A stretch of 64,000 nucleotides of DNA from Chloroflexota bacterium (GTDB lineage: Bacteria > Chloroflexota > Anaerolineae > DTLA01), in the NCBI GenBank assembly GCA_014874485.1, contig JADBJK010000024.1, positions 124,001-188,000 on the forward strand. The letters run 5' to 3'. Numbering within the stretch: position 1 is the first letter of the stretch; each line of letters starts with the position of its first letter. Both the position numbers and the translations under genes were made by a program. Of this stretch, positions 51,706 through 60,570 are shown in pieces. A model generated the notes under the pieces. That model was not told the DNA's origin. It worked only from the letters and a program-made list of their open reading frames with translations, and did not search any database.

Positions 51706-52132
51706 CATTGCGAGGGCGCGCAGCGCCCGAAACAATCCCAGCAGGCTGTCATTCTGAGGCGCGAAGCGCCGAAGAATCTCGCCAACCGAGATGCTTCGCT
51801 TCGCTCGCAATGACAGGTAGAGTTTGTCATTGCGAGGGCGCGCAGCGCCCGAAGCAATCTCCGAGCGTGGGATTGCTTCGCTTCGCTCGCAATGACAGGT
51901 AGAGTTTGTCATTGCGAGGGCGCGCAGCGCCCGAAGCAATCTCCGAGCGTGGGATTGCTTCGCTTCGCTCGCAATGACAGGTAGAGTTTGTCATTGCGAG
52001 GGCGCGCAGCGCCCGAAGCAATCCCAGCAGACTGTCATTCTGAGGCGCGAAGAATCTCGTCAACCGAGATGCTTCGCTCCGCTCAGCATGACAACCGGAG
52101 CGTGGGATTGCTTCGCTTCGCTCGCGATGACA
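51706..52132. repeat. Tandem array of dispersed palindromic repeats
   Basis: About four units, each starting TCATTGCGAGGGCGCGCAGC and ending with TTCGCTCGCAATGACAGG. Two consecutive units, 51826-51907 and 51908-51989, are identical 82-base copies. The first (51706-51825) and last (51990-52132) contain the extra GAGGCGCGAAG...AACCGAGATGCTTCG module known from 14.5 and 31.1 kb. No open reading frame of credible type. It fills the 550-base gap between the EF-G2-like gene and the ammonia-lyase gene. Confidence 0.85.
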
Positions 52133-52159
52133 ACACGCAATTCTCTCTATGGTCAACTG

Positions 52160-53683
52160 CTACCCGAGACTCCCCACGACGGCCTCAACCTCGCGCAGAA
52201 TCTCGCAAGACTTCACCAGTTCCTTCATCGTGTTGTGATCCGGGTACAGCGGCCGGTCCACGTCCAGGAAAGCCACGTGGCGGCGGATGACCTCTTTGGC
52301 CTTCGCCACGCCATGGCCCACCTTGTGGGTGCGGAAGTCCAGCGCCTGCGCCGCAGCCATGAACTCAATCCCCAGGACACCGTAAGCATTGTCCAGAATC
52401 TGCATGTTCTTGATGGCTGTATTCATGCCCATGGAGACGAAGTCTTCCTGGTCGGCGGCAGCGGGTATGGACTGAATAGACGCAGGCATGGACAGGATGC
52501 GCTGCTCCACAATCTGCATGTCCGCCGTGTACTGGCTCAGCATCAGGCCGGAGAACATCCCTGCGCCTTTCGTGAGGAACGCAGGCAGGCCCACGCTGAG
52601 CGCCGGGTTGTTCAGGCGGTTCAGTCTCCGCTCCGACAGGACGGACACCATCGTGATGGCGGCCCCGGCCATGTCCATCGGCAGCGACACCGGCGACCCC
52701 TGGAAGTTGGCGCCCGACAGTTGCAGCCGCTCCTCCGGGAAGAAAATGGGATTGTCCGCCACGCCGTTCAGTTCAATCTCCACCTGCGAGCGTGCCCAGG
52801 CCAGCGCATCGTGCGCCGCGCCGATGACCTGGGGCGTGGAGCGCATGGAGTAGGCGTCCTGCACCTTCACCTTCAGGCGGCCCTCGGCCAAGTCACCGCC
52901 CGCCATCAGCATACGGATGGCCCTGGCGCTGCGGATCGCGCCGGGGAAGCCCCGCGCCTCGTGAATCTTGGGGTGATACGGCTTCATGTTCGCCAGCAGC
53001 GCCTCCAGCGACATGGCCGCGGCGATCTCCGCCTGCTTCAGCCAGTTGTTGGCGTCGTACAGGAACAGGGCGCTCATGGCCGTCAGCACGTTGGAGCCGT
53101 TGATGGCGGCCAAACCATCCCGCGCCTGGAGGCCCGGAATGGGAATCCCGGCCCGCTCCATCGCCTCACGTCCGGACAGGAGTTCGCCCTTGTAGTACGC
53201 CTGCCCCTCGCCCAGCAGCAGGAGCGCAATCTGCGACATGGGCGCCAAATCTCCGCACGCGCCCACCGACCCCTTCTGGCAGACGTAGGGCGTAACGCCC
53301 TTGTTGAGCATCTCCACCAGCGTCAGGGTGATCTCCGGGCGGCAGCCGGAGTTGCCGTGCGCGTGCACGTTGATGCGGCTCGCCATGGCCCCGCGCACGT
53401 GCTCAATCGGCATGGGGTCGCCGATGCCCGCCGCGTGGTTGTAGATGAGGTACCGCTGGAAATCCTTGACCTGCTCGTCGGTGAGGACGATTTCCGAGAA
53501 CTCGCCGATGCCGGTGTTGACGCCGTACATGATCTCGTGCGCCTGTATCTTCTCCTCCAGCATGGCGCGGCAAGCCTTGATCTTCTCCAGCGAATCGGGG
53601 TGCAGTTCCACGCGCTCGCCATGGCGGGCAATCCGAACGAGGGCATCCACCGTCAGGTTCGTGCCATCCAATACGACCGTCAT
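52160..53683 (-). CDS. Aromatic amino acid/histidine ammonia-lyase family with Ala-Cys-Gly MIO triad
   Basis: 507 residues, the normal HAL length. Ribosome-binding GGAGGCGTTTTC. YGVNTGIG carries Tyr53. The MIO-forming triad is normally Ala-Ser-Gly; here it is A142-C143-G144 in GSVGACGDLAP, read from TGC in the DNA. NGSN, the active-site Arg in FQGSP context, VEQR, and QEDFVSMG follow. In histidine ammonia-lyase the last motif is usually QEDHVSMG, so the His to Phe change argues against plain HutH and for an aromatic amino acid lyase or aminomutase. No hut genes are nearby. Product: urocanate, cinnamate/coumarate or a beta-amino acid, undetermined. Confidence 0.85.
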   Translation of the reverse strand: MTVVLDGTNLTVDALVRIARHGERVELHPDSLEKIKACRAMLEEKIQAHEIMYGVNTGIGEFSEIVLTDEQVKDFQRYLIYNHAAGIGDPMPIEHVRGAMASRINVHAHGNSGCRPEITLTLVEMLNKGVTPYVCQKGSVGACGDLAPMSQIALLLLGEGQAYYKGELLSGREAMERAGIPIPGLQARDGLAAINGSNVLTAMSALFLYDANNWLKQAEIAAAMSLEALLANMKPYHPKIHEARGFPGAIRSARAIRMLMAGGDLAEGRLKVKVQDAYSMRSTPQVIGAAHDALAWARSQVEIELNGVADNPIFFPEERLQLSGANFQGSPVSLPMDMAGAAITMVSVLSERRLNRLNNPALSVGLPAFLTKGAGMFSGLMLSQYTADMQIVEQRILSMPASIQSIPAAADQEDFVSMGMNTAIKNMQILDNAYGVLGIEFMAAAQALDFRTHKVGHGVAKAKEVIRRHVAFLDVDRPLYPDHNTMKELVKSCEILREVEAVVGSLG

Positions 53684-53781
53684 GAAAACGCCTCCTCAAG
53701 GTCTTGGGATAGAAGGGAACGCAAGATTTCAGGACAAGGTGCTGCAAACCGAGCGGAATCCGGGGGAACGTTCATTACCGG
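53680..53781 (-). CDS. Possible small leader ORF before the ammonia-lyase gene
   Basis: A 33-residue frame beginning at TTG near 53781, eight bases after GAGGAGGTG, and stopping in the ATGA that overlaps the lyase start (53680-53683). It would read Met-Pro-Val-Met-Asn-Val-Pro and end in EEAFS. The strong ribosome-binding site and coupling overlap suggest translation, but the product has no family match I recognise, and chance is possible. Confidence 0.3.
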   Translation of the reverse strand, partial: PVMNVPPDSARFAAPCPEILRSLLSQDLEEAFS

Positions 53782-53835
53782 CAAATACTTCACCTCCTCG
53801 TAAAGTATCCGCGCCAGCAGGGCGTCTGTAGCCCC

Positions 53836-53865
53836 ATTGTACCGCCGCAGGCCGCATCTTGCCAA
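53836..53865 (-). promoter_or_regulatory. Promoter of the ammonia-lyase gene
   Basis: Minus-strand TTGGCA (53865-53860), 18-base spacer, TACAAT (53841-53836). Transcript start about 53829, leader about 145 bases including the small frame. Confidence 0.6.
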
Positions 53866-53966
53866 ACCCGACACTTCGGTTTCCCAGTCCGCCGGTAACG
53901 CGGTCATCCCAAGCGGCCAAGTCGTGAAGCATGACAACGGGTTGCACAGGCCACCTCGCCGCACGA

Positions 53967-53996
53967 TTGGCCTTATCCGGCCAACTCCTCTATAAT
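53967..53996 (+). promoter_or_regulatory. Promoter of the transketolase gene
   Basis: TTGGCC (53967-53972), 18-base spacer, TATAAT (53991-53996). The start codon at 54043 follows AAGGAGGTG. The 95 bases between this and the lyase promoter show nothing else. Confidence 0.65.
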
Positions 53997-54042
53997 GTCG
54001 GCGCATGCCCATGAACCACAGAGCGGCAAGGAGGTGCCGAAC

Positions 54043-56106
54043 ATGCCAAGCCAGAATCTCCTAGACCAGCAGTGCATCAACACTATCCGCTTCCTCTCGG
54101 CAGACGCCGTGCAAAAGGCCAATTCGGGCCACCCGGGCGCTCCCATGGGCGCTGCGCCGATGGCTTACGTCCTGTGGGATCGCTTCCTGAAGCACAACCC
54201 GCGCAACCCCCACTGGCCCGACCGCGACCGTTTCGTGCTCTCCGCAGGCCATGCGTCCATGCTGCTCTACTCGCTGCTCCACCTGACGGGCTACGACCTG
54301 TCGCTGGACGACACCCTTAACTTCCGGCAGTGGGGCAGCAGGACGCCCGGCCACCCGGAATACGGCCATGCCCCGGGCGTGGAGGCGACCACCGGCCCCC
54401 TGGGCCAGGGCATCAGCCACGCGGTGGGGATGGCCATCGCCGAGGCGCACATCGCGGCGCGGTTCAACCGGCCTGGCTACCGCATCGTGGATCACCACAC
54501 CTACGTCCTGGCCAGCGATGGCGACCTGATGGAAGGCGTGGCGTCCGAAGGGTGCTCGCTGGCGGGACACCTACGCCTGGGCAAACTCATCGTGCTGTAC
54601 GACGCTAACCGCATCTCGCTGGCCGGTTCCACCGCCCTCACGTTCACCGAAGACGTCGCCAAACGCTTCCGCGCCTACGGCTGGCACGTCCAGCGCGTGG
54701 ACGACGGCAACGACCTCGCCGCGATAGAGGCGGCCATCCGAAGGGCCAAGGCGCAGCGCGCCCGCCCGTCGCTCATCCTCGTGCGGACGATTCTCGGCTA
54801 CGGTGCGCCGAACAAGCAGAACACGTTTGAGGCCCACGGCTCGCCCCTTGGCGCCGAAGAACTCCGCGCCGCAAAGGAAGCCCTCGGCTGGCCCACGGAG
54901 CCGTTCCACATCCCTGCCGAAGCCCTGGCGCATCTGCGCGCCGCCGTCGCGCGAGGGCAAGAGGCCGAAGCCCGCTGGCAAGCCCTGTTCGCCCGCTACG
55001 CAAGGCAGTACCCCGCGCTCGCCGCCGAGTTCCAGCGGCGCATGGCAGGCGACCTGCCCGACGGATGGGACGCGGCCCTGCCCACATTCCCGACGGACGC
55101 CAAGGGCCTGCCCACGCGCAAGGCATCGGAAACCGTGCTGCAGCGCCTGGCCGCCGCCGTGCCTGAACTCATGGGCGGCTCCGCCGACCTGAACCCGTCC
55201 ACGTTCACGTGGCTCAAGGGACAGGGCGACTTCCAAAGCCCGCGACACCATCCCGAAGACCGCCAGGGTTCGGTGGGCGGCGAATGGGGATACGGCGGCC
55301 GCAACATCCACTTCGGCGTCCGCGAGCACGCCATGGGGGCCATCGCCAACGGCATGGCGCTCCACGGCGGCATCATCCCCTACACGGCCACCTTCGCAGT
55401 CTTCGCCGACTACATGCGCCCGCCCATCCGCCTGGCTGCCCTGATGGGCATCCGCGTCGTGTACGTGTTCACCCACGACAGCATCGCCCTCGGCGAGGAT
55501 GGCCCCACCCACCAGCCCGTGGAGCAAATCATGAACCTGCGGTGCGTGCCCAACCTCACGGTCATCCGCCCGGCCGATGCAGCGGAGACGGCGGAGGCAT
55601 GGCGGGCGGCGCTCCGCAACACGTGCGGCCCCACGGCGCTGCTCCTGACGCGGCAAAATGTGCCCACGCTGGACCGCTCGGTCCTGTCGTCCGCCGAGGG
55701 CCTGCGGCGCGGGGCCTACGCCCTGTGGCAATCCGGCGACGGAACCCCCGACGTCATCCTCATCGGGACAGGCTCCGAGGTACATGTCGCCCTGGCTGCC
55801 GCGCGGCAACTGGCCGGCGAAGGCGTCAATGCAAGGGTCGTGTCCATGCCCTCGTGGGAGTTGTTTGAGCAGCAGCCGCAGGAGTACAGGGAATCCGTCC
55901 TGCCACCCGCCGTACGCGCGCGGGTCGCCGTGGAAGCGGGCACGCCGCTGGGCTGGGAGCGCTACGCCGGCGCGGATGGTGCCATCGTCGGCCTCGCGCG
56001 GTTCGGGGCCAGCGCGCCCGGCCCCGTCGTGTACGCGAATCTCGGGTTCACGCCCGAAAACGTGGCCGAGAAGGCCCGCCAGGCGCTGAAGCGGGTTCGC
56101 GCCTGA
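54043..56106 (+). CDS. tkt: Transketolase
   Basis: 687 residues from ATG 54043 with AAGGAGGTG upstream. Thiamine-diphosphate enzyme of the non-oxidative pentose phosphate pathway. N-terminal domain: [36 protein letters not shown], and the metal/ThDP motif [14 protein letters not shown]...[15 protein letters not shown]. Middle domain: [33 protein letters not shown] (catalytic Glu), [19 protein letters not shown]. Full length and complete, no odd features. Own promoter; convergent with the EamA transporter. Confidence 0.96.
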   Translation: MPSQNLLDQQCINTIRFLSADAVQKANSGHPGAPMGAAPMAYVLWDRFLKHNPRNPHWPDRDRFVLSAGHASMLLYSLLHLTGYDLSLDDTLNFRQWGSRTPGHPEYGHAPGVEATTGPLGQGISHAVGMAIAEAHIAARFNRPGYRIVDHHTYVLASDGDLMEGVASEGCSLAGHLRLGKLIVLYDANRISLAGSTALTFTEDVAKRFRAYGWHVQRVDDGNDLAAIEAAIRRAKAQRARPSLILVRTILGYGAPNKQNTFEAHGSPLGAEELRAAKEALGWPTEPFHIPAEALAHLRAAVARGQEAEARWQALFARYARQYPALAAEFQRRMAGDLPDGWDAALPTFPTDAKGLPTRKASETVLQRLAAAVPELMGGSADLNPSTFTWLKGQGDFQSPRHHPEDRQGSVGGEWGYGGRNIHFGVREHAMGAIANGMALHGGIIPYTATFAVFADYMRPPIRLAALMGIRVVYVFTHDSIALGEDGPTHQPVEQIMNLRCVPNLTVIRPADAAETAEAWRAALRNTCGPTALLLTRQNVPTLDRSVLSSAEGLRRGAYALWQSGDGTPDVILIGTGSEVHVALAAARQLAGEGVNARVVSMPSWELFEQQPQEYRESVLPPAVRARVAVEAGTPLGWERYAGADGAIVGLARFGASAPGPVVYANLGFTPENVAEKARQALKRVRA

Positions 56107-56142
56107 CCGCTTTGCGACTTATGTCAACTGCCCGCGCAGGCA

Positions 56143-57054
56143 TTAGCGTGCGGCCAGCACCGCCGCACACAGGATGATCACACCGCCGACCGCCTGCCAC
56201 AGCCCGATGCCCTGCCCAAGGAACAGCGCCGACATCACGATCACGCTGACAGGCTCCACGAGCAGGAGCACGCTTGCCTTGGCCGCCTCGGTGCGGTGCA
56301 GGCCCGCGTACATCAGGCTGTAGGGAATCGCCGTCCCGAAGATGGCGATGCCGAGGAAGTCGCCGAGCGTGCGCAGTGTAACGGTCTGCGGCAGGCCGAG
56401 GAACACCTCTCCACCCCAGTTTGCCGCCTTCATCGCCAGGCCTGCCAGGCAAAGCCAACCCAATCCGAAGACGAACGACCACATCGTGAGCGCCAGGGGG
56501 CGGATTCCCTCGCGCACGCTGCCGCGCCGGCCCAGGACCACCACGCCCGCGTACACGATGCTGTTGCCCAGCGCGAAGAAGTCGCCCGGCTGGATTTGCC
56601 CCAGGCTGCGAATCGCCCAGAACTCCACCATGACCGCCGCGCCCACGACGCCCGCCGCAATGCCCAGCCATCTCCGCCACGTCAACCGCTCGCCCAGCGC
56701 CCGCACGCCCAACAGCGCCACGAAGACGGGGTAGAGGTACACGAGCAGAATCGCCTTGGCCGGTGGCGTGCCCAGCGAAATGGAGAGCACGTAGGTGGTG
56801 AAGGCCGACACCATCAGGAAGCCGTTGAAGGCGACGAACGCCCATTGGCGAAGCGAAACAGGCCGGACGTTTCCGGGCGAGATGCGGAGCAGGATGAAAG
56901 CGAACACCGCGATGGAGACCACGAGGCGCACCGCCACCTGAAGCCATACGCCCACGCCCGCCCGGCTCAGCCACGTAACAAACAGGGGAAGCGCCCCAAA
57001 GGAGATGCCCGATAGAACTGTGAGGACCGTCCCGGACCATTCGCGTCGTGCCAT
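56143..57054 (-). CDS. EamA/DMT-family transporter
   Basis: 303 residues from ATG 57054 (GGGAG upstream). About ten transmembrane helices in two EamA repeats: SGISFGALPLFVTWLSRAG...LGERLTWRRWLGIAAGVVGAAVMV in the first half, and FGTAIPYSLMYAGLHRTEAAKASVLLLVEPVSVIVMSALFLGQGIGLWQAVGGVIILCAAVL in the second. Family members export amino acids, nucleotides or other small metabolites; nothing here fixes the substrate. Own promoter at 57103-57131. Confidence 0.9.
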   Translation of the reverse strand: MARREWSGTVLTVLSGISFGALPLFVTWLSRAGVGVWLQVAVRLVVSIAVFAFILLRISPGNVRPVSLRQWAFVAFNGFLMVSAFTTYVLSISLGTPPAKAILLVYLYPVFVALLGVRALGERLTWRRWLGIAAGVVGAAVMVEFWAIRSLGQIQPGDFFALGNSIVYAGVVVLGRRGSVREGIRPLALTMWSFVFGLGWLCLAGLAMKAANWGGEVFLGLPQTVTLRTLGDFLGIAIFGTAIPYSLMYAGLHRTEAAKASVLLLVEPVSVIVMSALFLGQGIGLWQAVGGVIILCAAVLAAR

Positions 57055-57102
57055 GTTGTGCTCCCGTTGTACTCGCGCAGAGTCGTCTTGGACAACCGGC
57101 CG

Positions 57103-57131
57103 ATTGTAATCCGTCGCGGCCCCTGGGACAA
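57103..57131 (-). promoter_or_regulatory. Promoter of the EamA gene
   Basis: Minus-strand TTGTCC (57131-57126), 17-base spacer, TACAAT (57108-57103). Confidence 0.6.
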
Positions 57132-57166
57132 ATGGAGACCCGCCGCCCGGGCACGTGCAGCCCGAC

Positions 57167-57195
57167 TTGACAACCCACTGCACCTACTGTAAGAT
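57167..57195 (+). promoter_or_regulatory. Promoter of the YadA-like/S74 surface protein
   Basis: TTGACA (57167-57172), 17-base spacer, TAAGAT (57190-57195). The leader to the ATG at 57352 is about 150 bases, long for this window. Confidence 0.65.
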
Positions 57196-57351
57196 TCTCG
57201 TAGTGGACCACTCGTCAAGGTGAGCAGACGAGAACGTGTTCCATTCGCACACATTCTTCACCACCCTTCCCTCTCTCGCCGCCGGGATAGCCTAGCACGC
57301 TCACCTCCAGGTTCATCTGTCTCGCCATGCCGAGACGAGGAGGGTTTTCCC

Positions 57352-60216
57352 ATGAGAACACGACTCTCTATTCTGCTTCCCTTGCTTCTGACCTTGGCTT
57401 TACTCACCTTCGGCCTGGCCGCTGCTCAGGGGCCAAGGTCCCAGGCCACAATCGGCACCTCCTTCGCCTATCAAGGCCGCTTGAACGCAGGCGGCAGCCC
57501 GGCGGAAGGCATCTACGACTTCAAATTCACACTCTACGATGATGCCTCGGGCGGGACTCAGGTTGGCAGCACCGTGGTCAAAGATGACGTGGGTTTGAGC
57601 CGTGGCTTGTTCGCCGTGGAACTGGATTTCGGCGATGTCTTTCGGGGACAGGCCGTGTGGCTGGAGGTCGCCGTGAAAGGGCCAGGCGATGCCGCTTTCA
57701 CCACCTTGGCCCCACGCCAGGCCCTACTCCCCACGCCCTACGCGCTCTATGCAACCCGCGCTGCAGATGCGGCCACCGCCGGTGAACTCACGACGGAGGT
57801 CGGCGGCATACGGCTGCAACCGGGAGGGGCGTACACTGGCGGCCCCAACGTCATCGGCGGCTTCGCCATGAACAGCGCAGCCTCAGGCGCATACGGCGCA
57901 ACCATCAGCGGCGGAGGCGGACAGTTGAAACTGCCGCCCGATGTCGGGTACTGGATCAACACTGCCGGTAACTACGCCGCCGTCGGGGGCGGGTCCGACA
58001 ACCACGCGACGGGCGAGAACTCCACAGTGAGCGGCGGAATCCACAATACGGCCAGCGAGTTCTGGACCACAGTCGGCGGCGGCTTCGGCAACTCGGCCAC
58101 GAATTCAGGCGCCACGGTCGCTGGTGGAGGCAACAATGCAGCGGGAGGCGGCGATGCCTTCGTGGGCGGAGGCTCCGGCAACACTGCCAGCCAATGGTGG
58201 GCGACGGTGGCCGGCGGCGAAAAGAACCTGGCGGCCGCCAACCATGCCACGGTGGGCGGCGGCCAGTCCAACACCGCCAGCGGCGAGGTAGCAACGGTGC
58301 CCGGAGGCGCAGGGAACACCGCGCAGGGCGCATACTCCCTCGCAGCGGGGCACAACGCGCGGGCGCTGCACGACGGGGCCTTCGTATGGGCGGATTCCGG
58401 TGGTGACACGTTCTCCTCAAGCGCGGCAGACCAGTTCATGGTTCGCGCGGGCGGCGGCATCACTGTTACGGCTACAGGAGGAGCGCTGCGGCTGGAGCCG
58501 ACCCATGACAGCGATGGTTACCTCCGCACCTACGGCGCAGACATAGCGAACGTCATCGCGGGCTGCGAACAGAACTTCGCCGGAGAGGGCGTCGTCGGAG
58601 CCACAATCTCGGGGGGTGGCGCGCCTTGGCCTTTCTTTTACTTCCACCCCTTTGATGCCAAGCCTAACTTCATCACGGAGGATTTTGGCGCCATCGGGGG
58701 AGGGTTGTCCAACAGGGCTGAGGGATACGCTGCAACCGTGGGTGGAGGCGAAAACAACGCTGCCACAGGCGACTACTCCACCGTGGGAGGCGGAGGCGGA
58801 GCCATAGACACGCGTGGGGTTTTGAAAAGAGGGAATGTCGCCTCTGCCAGCGGTTCTACTGTGGGCGGCGGAATCGGCAATGAAACCGGTGGGGCGTCTG
58901 GCACGATTTCGGGCGGCACAGCGAACAGCGTCTCCGCTGCCTTCGGCACTATCGGAGGCGGAGGCGGAGAATGGGACGCTTCTGGGGCATCCACCACCGG
59001 CAACCGCGCTACCGATGAGTACGGTACCGTCGGCGGCGGCCACAACAACCAGGCAGGCGATGGAGCCGGCACCACGCAGGACAGGCCCTACGCAACCGTC
59101 GGGGGCGGCAACTCCAACACCGCCAGCGGCGAGACCGCCACGGTCGGCGGCGGCGAAGGAAACGTAGCCAGCGCCAGATTCACGACCGTGGGCGGCGGCA
59201 TAGGCAACACGGCCAGCTTCCAGTTCGCCACCATCGGCGGTGGCTGGAGCAACACCGCCAGCGGCGACGGCTCCACCGTGGCCGGGGGCGTCGGCAACAA
59301 CGTATCGGGGCTCAACGCCACCATCGCAGGGGGCAACGACAACCGAGCGGGCGGCCAGATCGCCAGCGTAGGCGGCGGGCGCAACAATAAAGCCTCGTCC
59401 TACGCCGCGACCGTCGGGGGCGGCGTCTCCAACGAGGCCACAGGCGAACGAAGCACGATAAGCGGCGGGGCCAGCAACAAAGCCACCGGCTACGCATCCA
59501 CCGTCGCGGGCGGAATGAACAACACCGCCAGCGCCATACGAAGCACCATCAGCGGCGGCGAAAGCAACACCGCCAGCGGCACCTACGCCACCATCCCCGG
59601 CGGGCACATGAACGTCGCGCAAGGGTCGTACAGCCTAGCGGTGGGCCGTCGCGCCAAGGCGCTGAGCACGGGCTGCTTCGTCTGGGGCGACTCCACCGAC
59701 GCGGACATCACCTGCAACACCACCAATGCCTGGGTCGCTCGCGCCACAGGCGGCGTTTACTTCTACACCAACGCCGCCCTCACCAGCGGCGTCCGCGTCC
59801 TGGCCGGCGCAAGCGCCTGGTCATCGGTGAGCGACCGCAAACTGAAGGAGAACTTCGCCATCGCCAACGCCCAAGACGTGCTGGACCGGCTCAGCAAGGT
59901 TCCCATCACCACATGGAACTACAAGGCCCAGGACGCCTCCATCCGCCACATGGGCCCTGTCGCGCAGGACTTCTACGCCGCGTTTGGTCTGGGCGAGGAC
60001 GAAAGGCTGATCAGCACCATTGACGCCGACGGCGTGGCGCTTGCCGCAATCCAGGGGCTGTATGAAATCTCCACGGGTCAGGCATCCCGCATCCAGCAGT
60101 TGGAAGCCGAGAATGCAGAACTGAAGCATCAGATGGAGGATCTCCAAACCCGCCTGGCGAACCTGGAAGCCTTGGTCGCACAGATGGCGCAGAGGGGCGC
60201 AGGAGGTGGACAATGA
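57352..60216 (+). CDS. Surface protein with about 30 YadA-like head repeats and a peptidase S74 chaperone domain
   Basis: 954 residues from ATG 57352 (GAGGAGGG upstream). Signal peptide about 1-25. An N-terminal beta domain (YQGRLNAGGSPAEGIYDFKFTLYDD) is followed by about 30 repeats of 13-16 residues of the form ATVGGGxxNxASG, as in the left-handed beta-roll of YadA/Hia heads. They fall into two blocks, each capped by a YSLA(A/V)G...FVWxDS module. The C-terminus is an intramolecular chaperone of the S74 family: SDRKLKENF supplies the Ser-Lys pair five residues apart, then DVLDRLSKVPITTWNYKAQD, MGPVAQDF and a coiled coil (QQLEAENAELKHQMEDLQTRL). The family trimerises and may cut itself off. 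The next gene overlaps by four bases. Confidence 0.88.
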   Translation: MRTRLSILLPLLLTLALLTFGLAAAQGPRSQATIGTSFAYQGRLNAGGSPAEGIYDFKFTLYDDASGGTQVGSTVVKDDVGLSRGLFAVELDFGDVFRGQAVWLEVAVKGPGDAAFTTLAPRQALLPTPYALYATRAADAATAGELTTEVGGIRLQPGGAYTGGPNVIGGFAMNSAASGAYGATISGGGGQLKLPPDVGYWINTAGNYAAVGGGSDNHATGENSTVSGGIHNTASEFWTTVGGGFGNSATNSGATVAGGGNNAAGGGDAFVGGGSGNTASQWWATVAGGEKNLAAANHATVGGGQSNTASGEVATVPGGAGNTAQGAYSLAAGHNARALHDGAFVWADSGGDTFSSSAADQFMVRAGGGITVTATGGALRLEPTHDSDGYLRTYGADIANVIAGCEQNFAGEGVVGATISGGGAPWPFFYFHPFDAKPNFITEDFGAIGGGLSNRAEGYAATVGGGENNAATGDYSTVGGGGGAIDTRGVLKRGNVASASGSTVGGGIGNETGGASGTISGGTANSVSAAFGTIGGGGGEWDASGASTTGNRATDEYGTVGGGHNNQAGDGAGTTQDRPYATVGGGNSNTASGETATVGGGEGNVASARFTTVGGGIGNTASFQFATIGGGWSNTASGDGSTVAGGVGNNVSGLNATIAGGNDNRAGGQIASVGGGRNNKASSYAATVGGGVSNEATGERSTISGGASNKATGYASTVAGGMNNTASAIRSTISGGESNTASGTYATIPGGHMNVAQGSYSLAVGRRAKALSTGCFVWGDSTDADITCNTTNAWVARATGGVYFYTNAALTSGVRVLAGASAWSSVSDRKLKENFAIANAQDVLDRLSKVPITTWNYKAQDASIRHMGPVAQDFYAAFGLGEDERLISTIDADGVALAAIQGLYEISTGQASRIQQLEAENAELKHQMEDLQTRLANLEALVAQMAQRGAGGGQ

Positions 60217-60488
60217 CAGCGACGCGACGCGCATGGGCGGTCCTCCTCGTGCAGCTGGCCGTGCTGGCCCTCACCGCCACGGCGCTGGCTGCGGGCCCGT
60301 ACGAACTGCTGTGGTATGCCGTCGGCGCCGGGGGCGTGCAATGCGAAGGCGGCCCCTATGCCCTTTCCGCGAGCATCAGCCAGGCCGCCGGAGAACCGAT
60401 GAGTGGAGGCGCCTACAGCCTCAGCAGTGGGTTCTGGAGTGGTGTTCCACCGGTTTACCTCCGGTACCTGCCGGTAATCTTCCGGTAG
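60213..60488 (+). CDS. Small exported protein with LPVI tail, partner of the S74 protein
   Basis: 91 residues, start overlapping the previous stop (ATGA, 60213-60216), so translationally coupled. Signal peptide about 1-26 (VLLVQLAVLALTATALAAG). The mature part has GGPYALSASISQAAGEPMSGGAYSLSSGFWSG, a motif seen in many exported proteins of Chloroflexota and other phyla. It ends VYLRYLPVIFR, the same kind of tail as the CAP protein and metalloprotease, though without a Thr-Pro linker. Probable surface partner or anchor of the upstream repeat protein. Confidence 0.75.
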   Translation: MTATRRAWAVLLVQLAVLALTATALAAGPYELLWYAVGAGGVQCEGGPYALSASISQAAGEPMSGGAYSLSSGFWSGVPPVYLRYLPVIFR

Positions 60489-60495
60489 GAAAACA

Positions 60496-60527
60496 GACCG
60501 AGGGCAGCGAGGACACTGCCCTCGGTC
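60496..60527. terminator. Terminator of the surface protein operon
   Basis: 12-bp perfect stem GACCGAGGGCAG (60496-60507) / CTGCCCTCGGTC (60516-60527), 8-base loop, between convergent genes. No T tract. Confidence 0.75.
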
Positions 60528-60570
60528 GTCCCGTGCGGGTACAAGGTAGCCGCGGAGGGCGACAGCGTGC

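Noticed and set aside
51706-52132. CRISPR array
   Set aside because: The units are about 82-120 bases, internally palindromic and directly adjacent without unique spacers. No cas genes are near.
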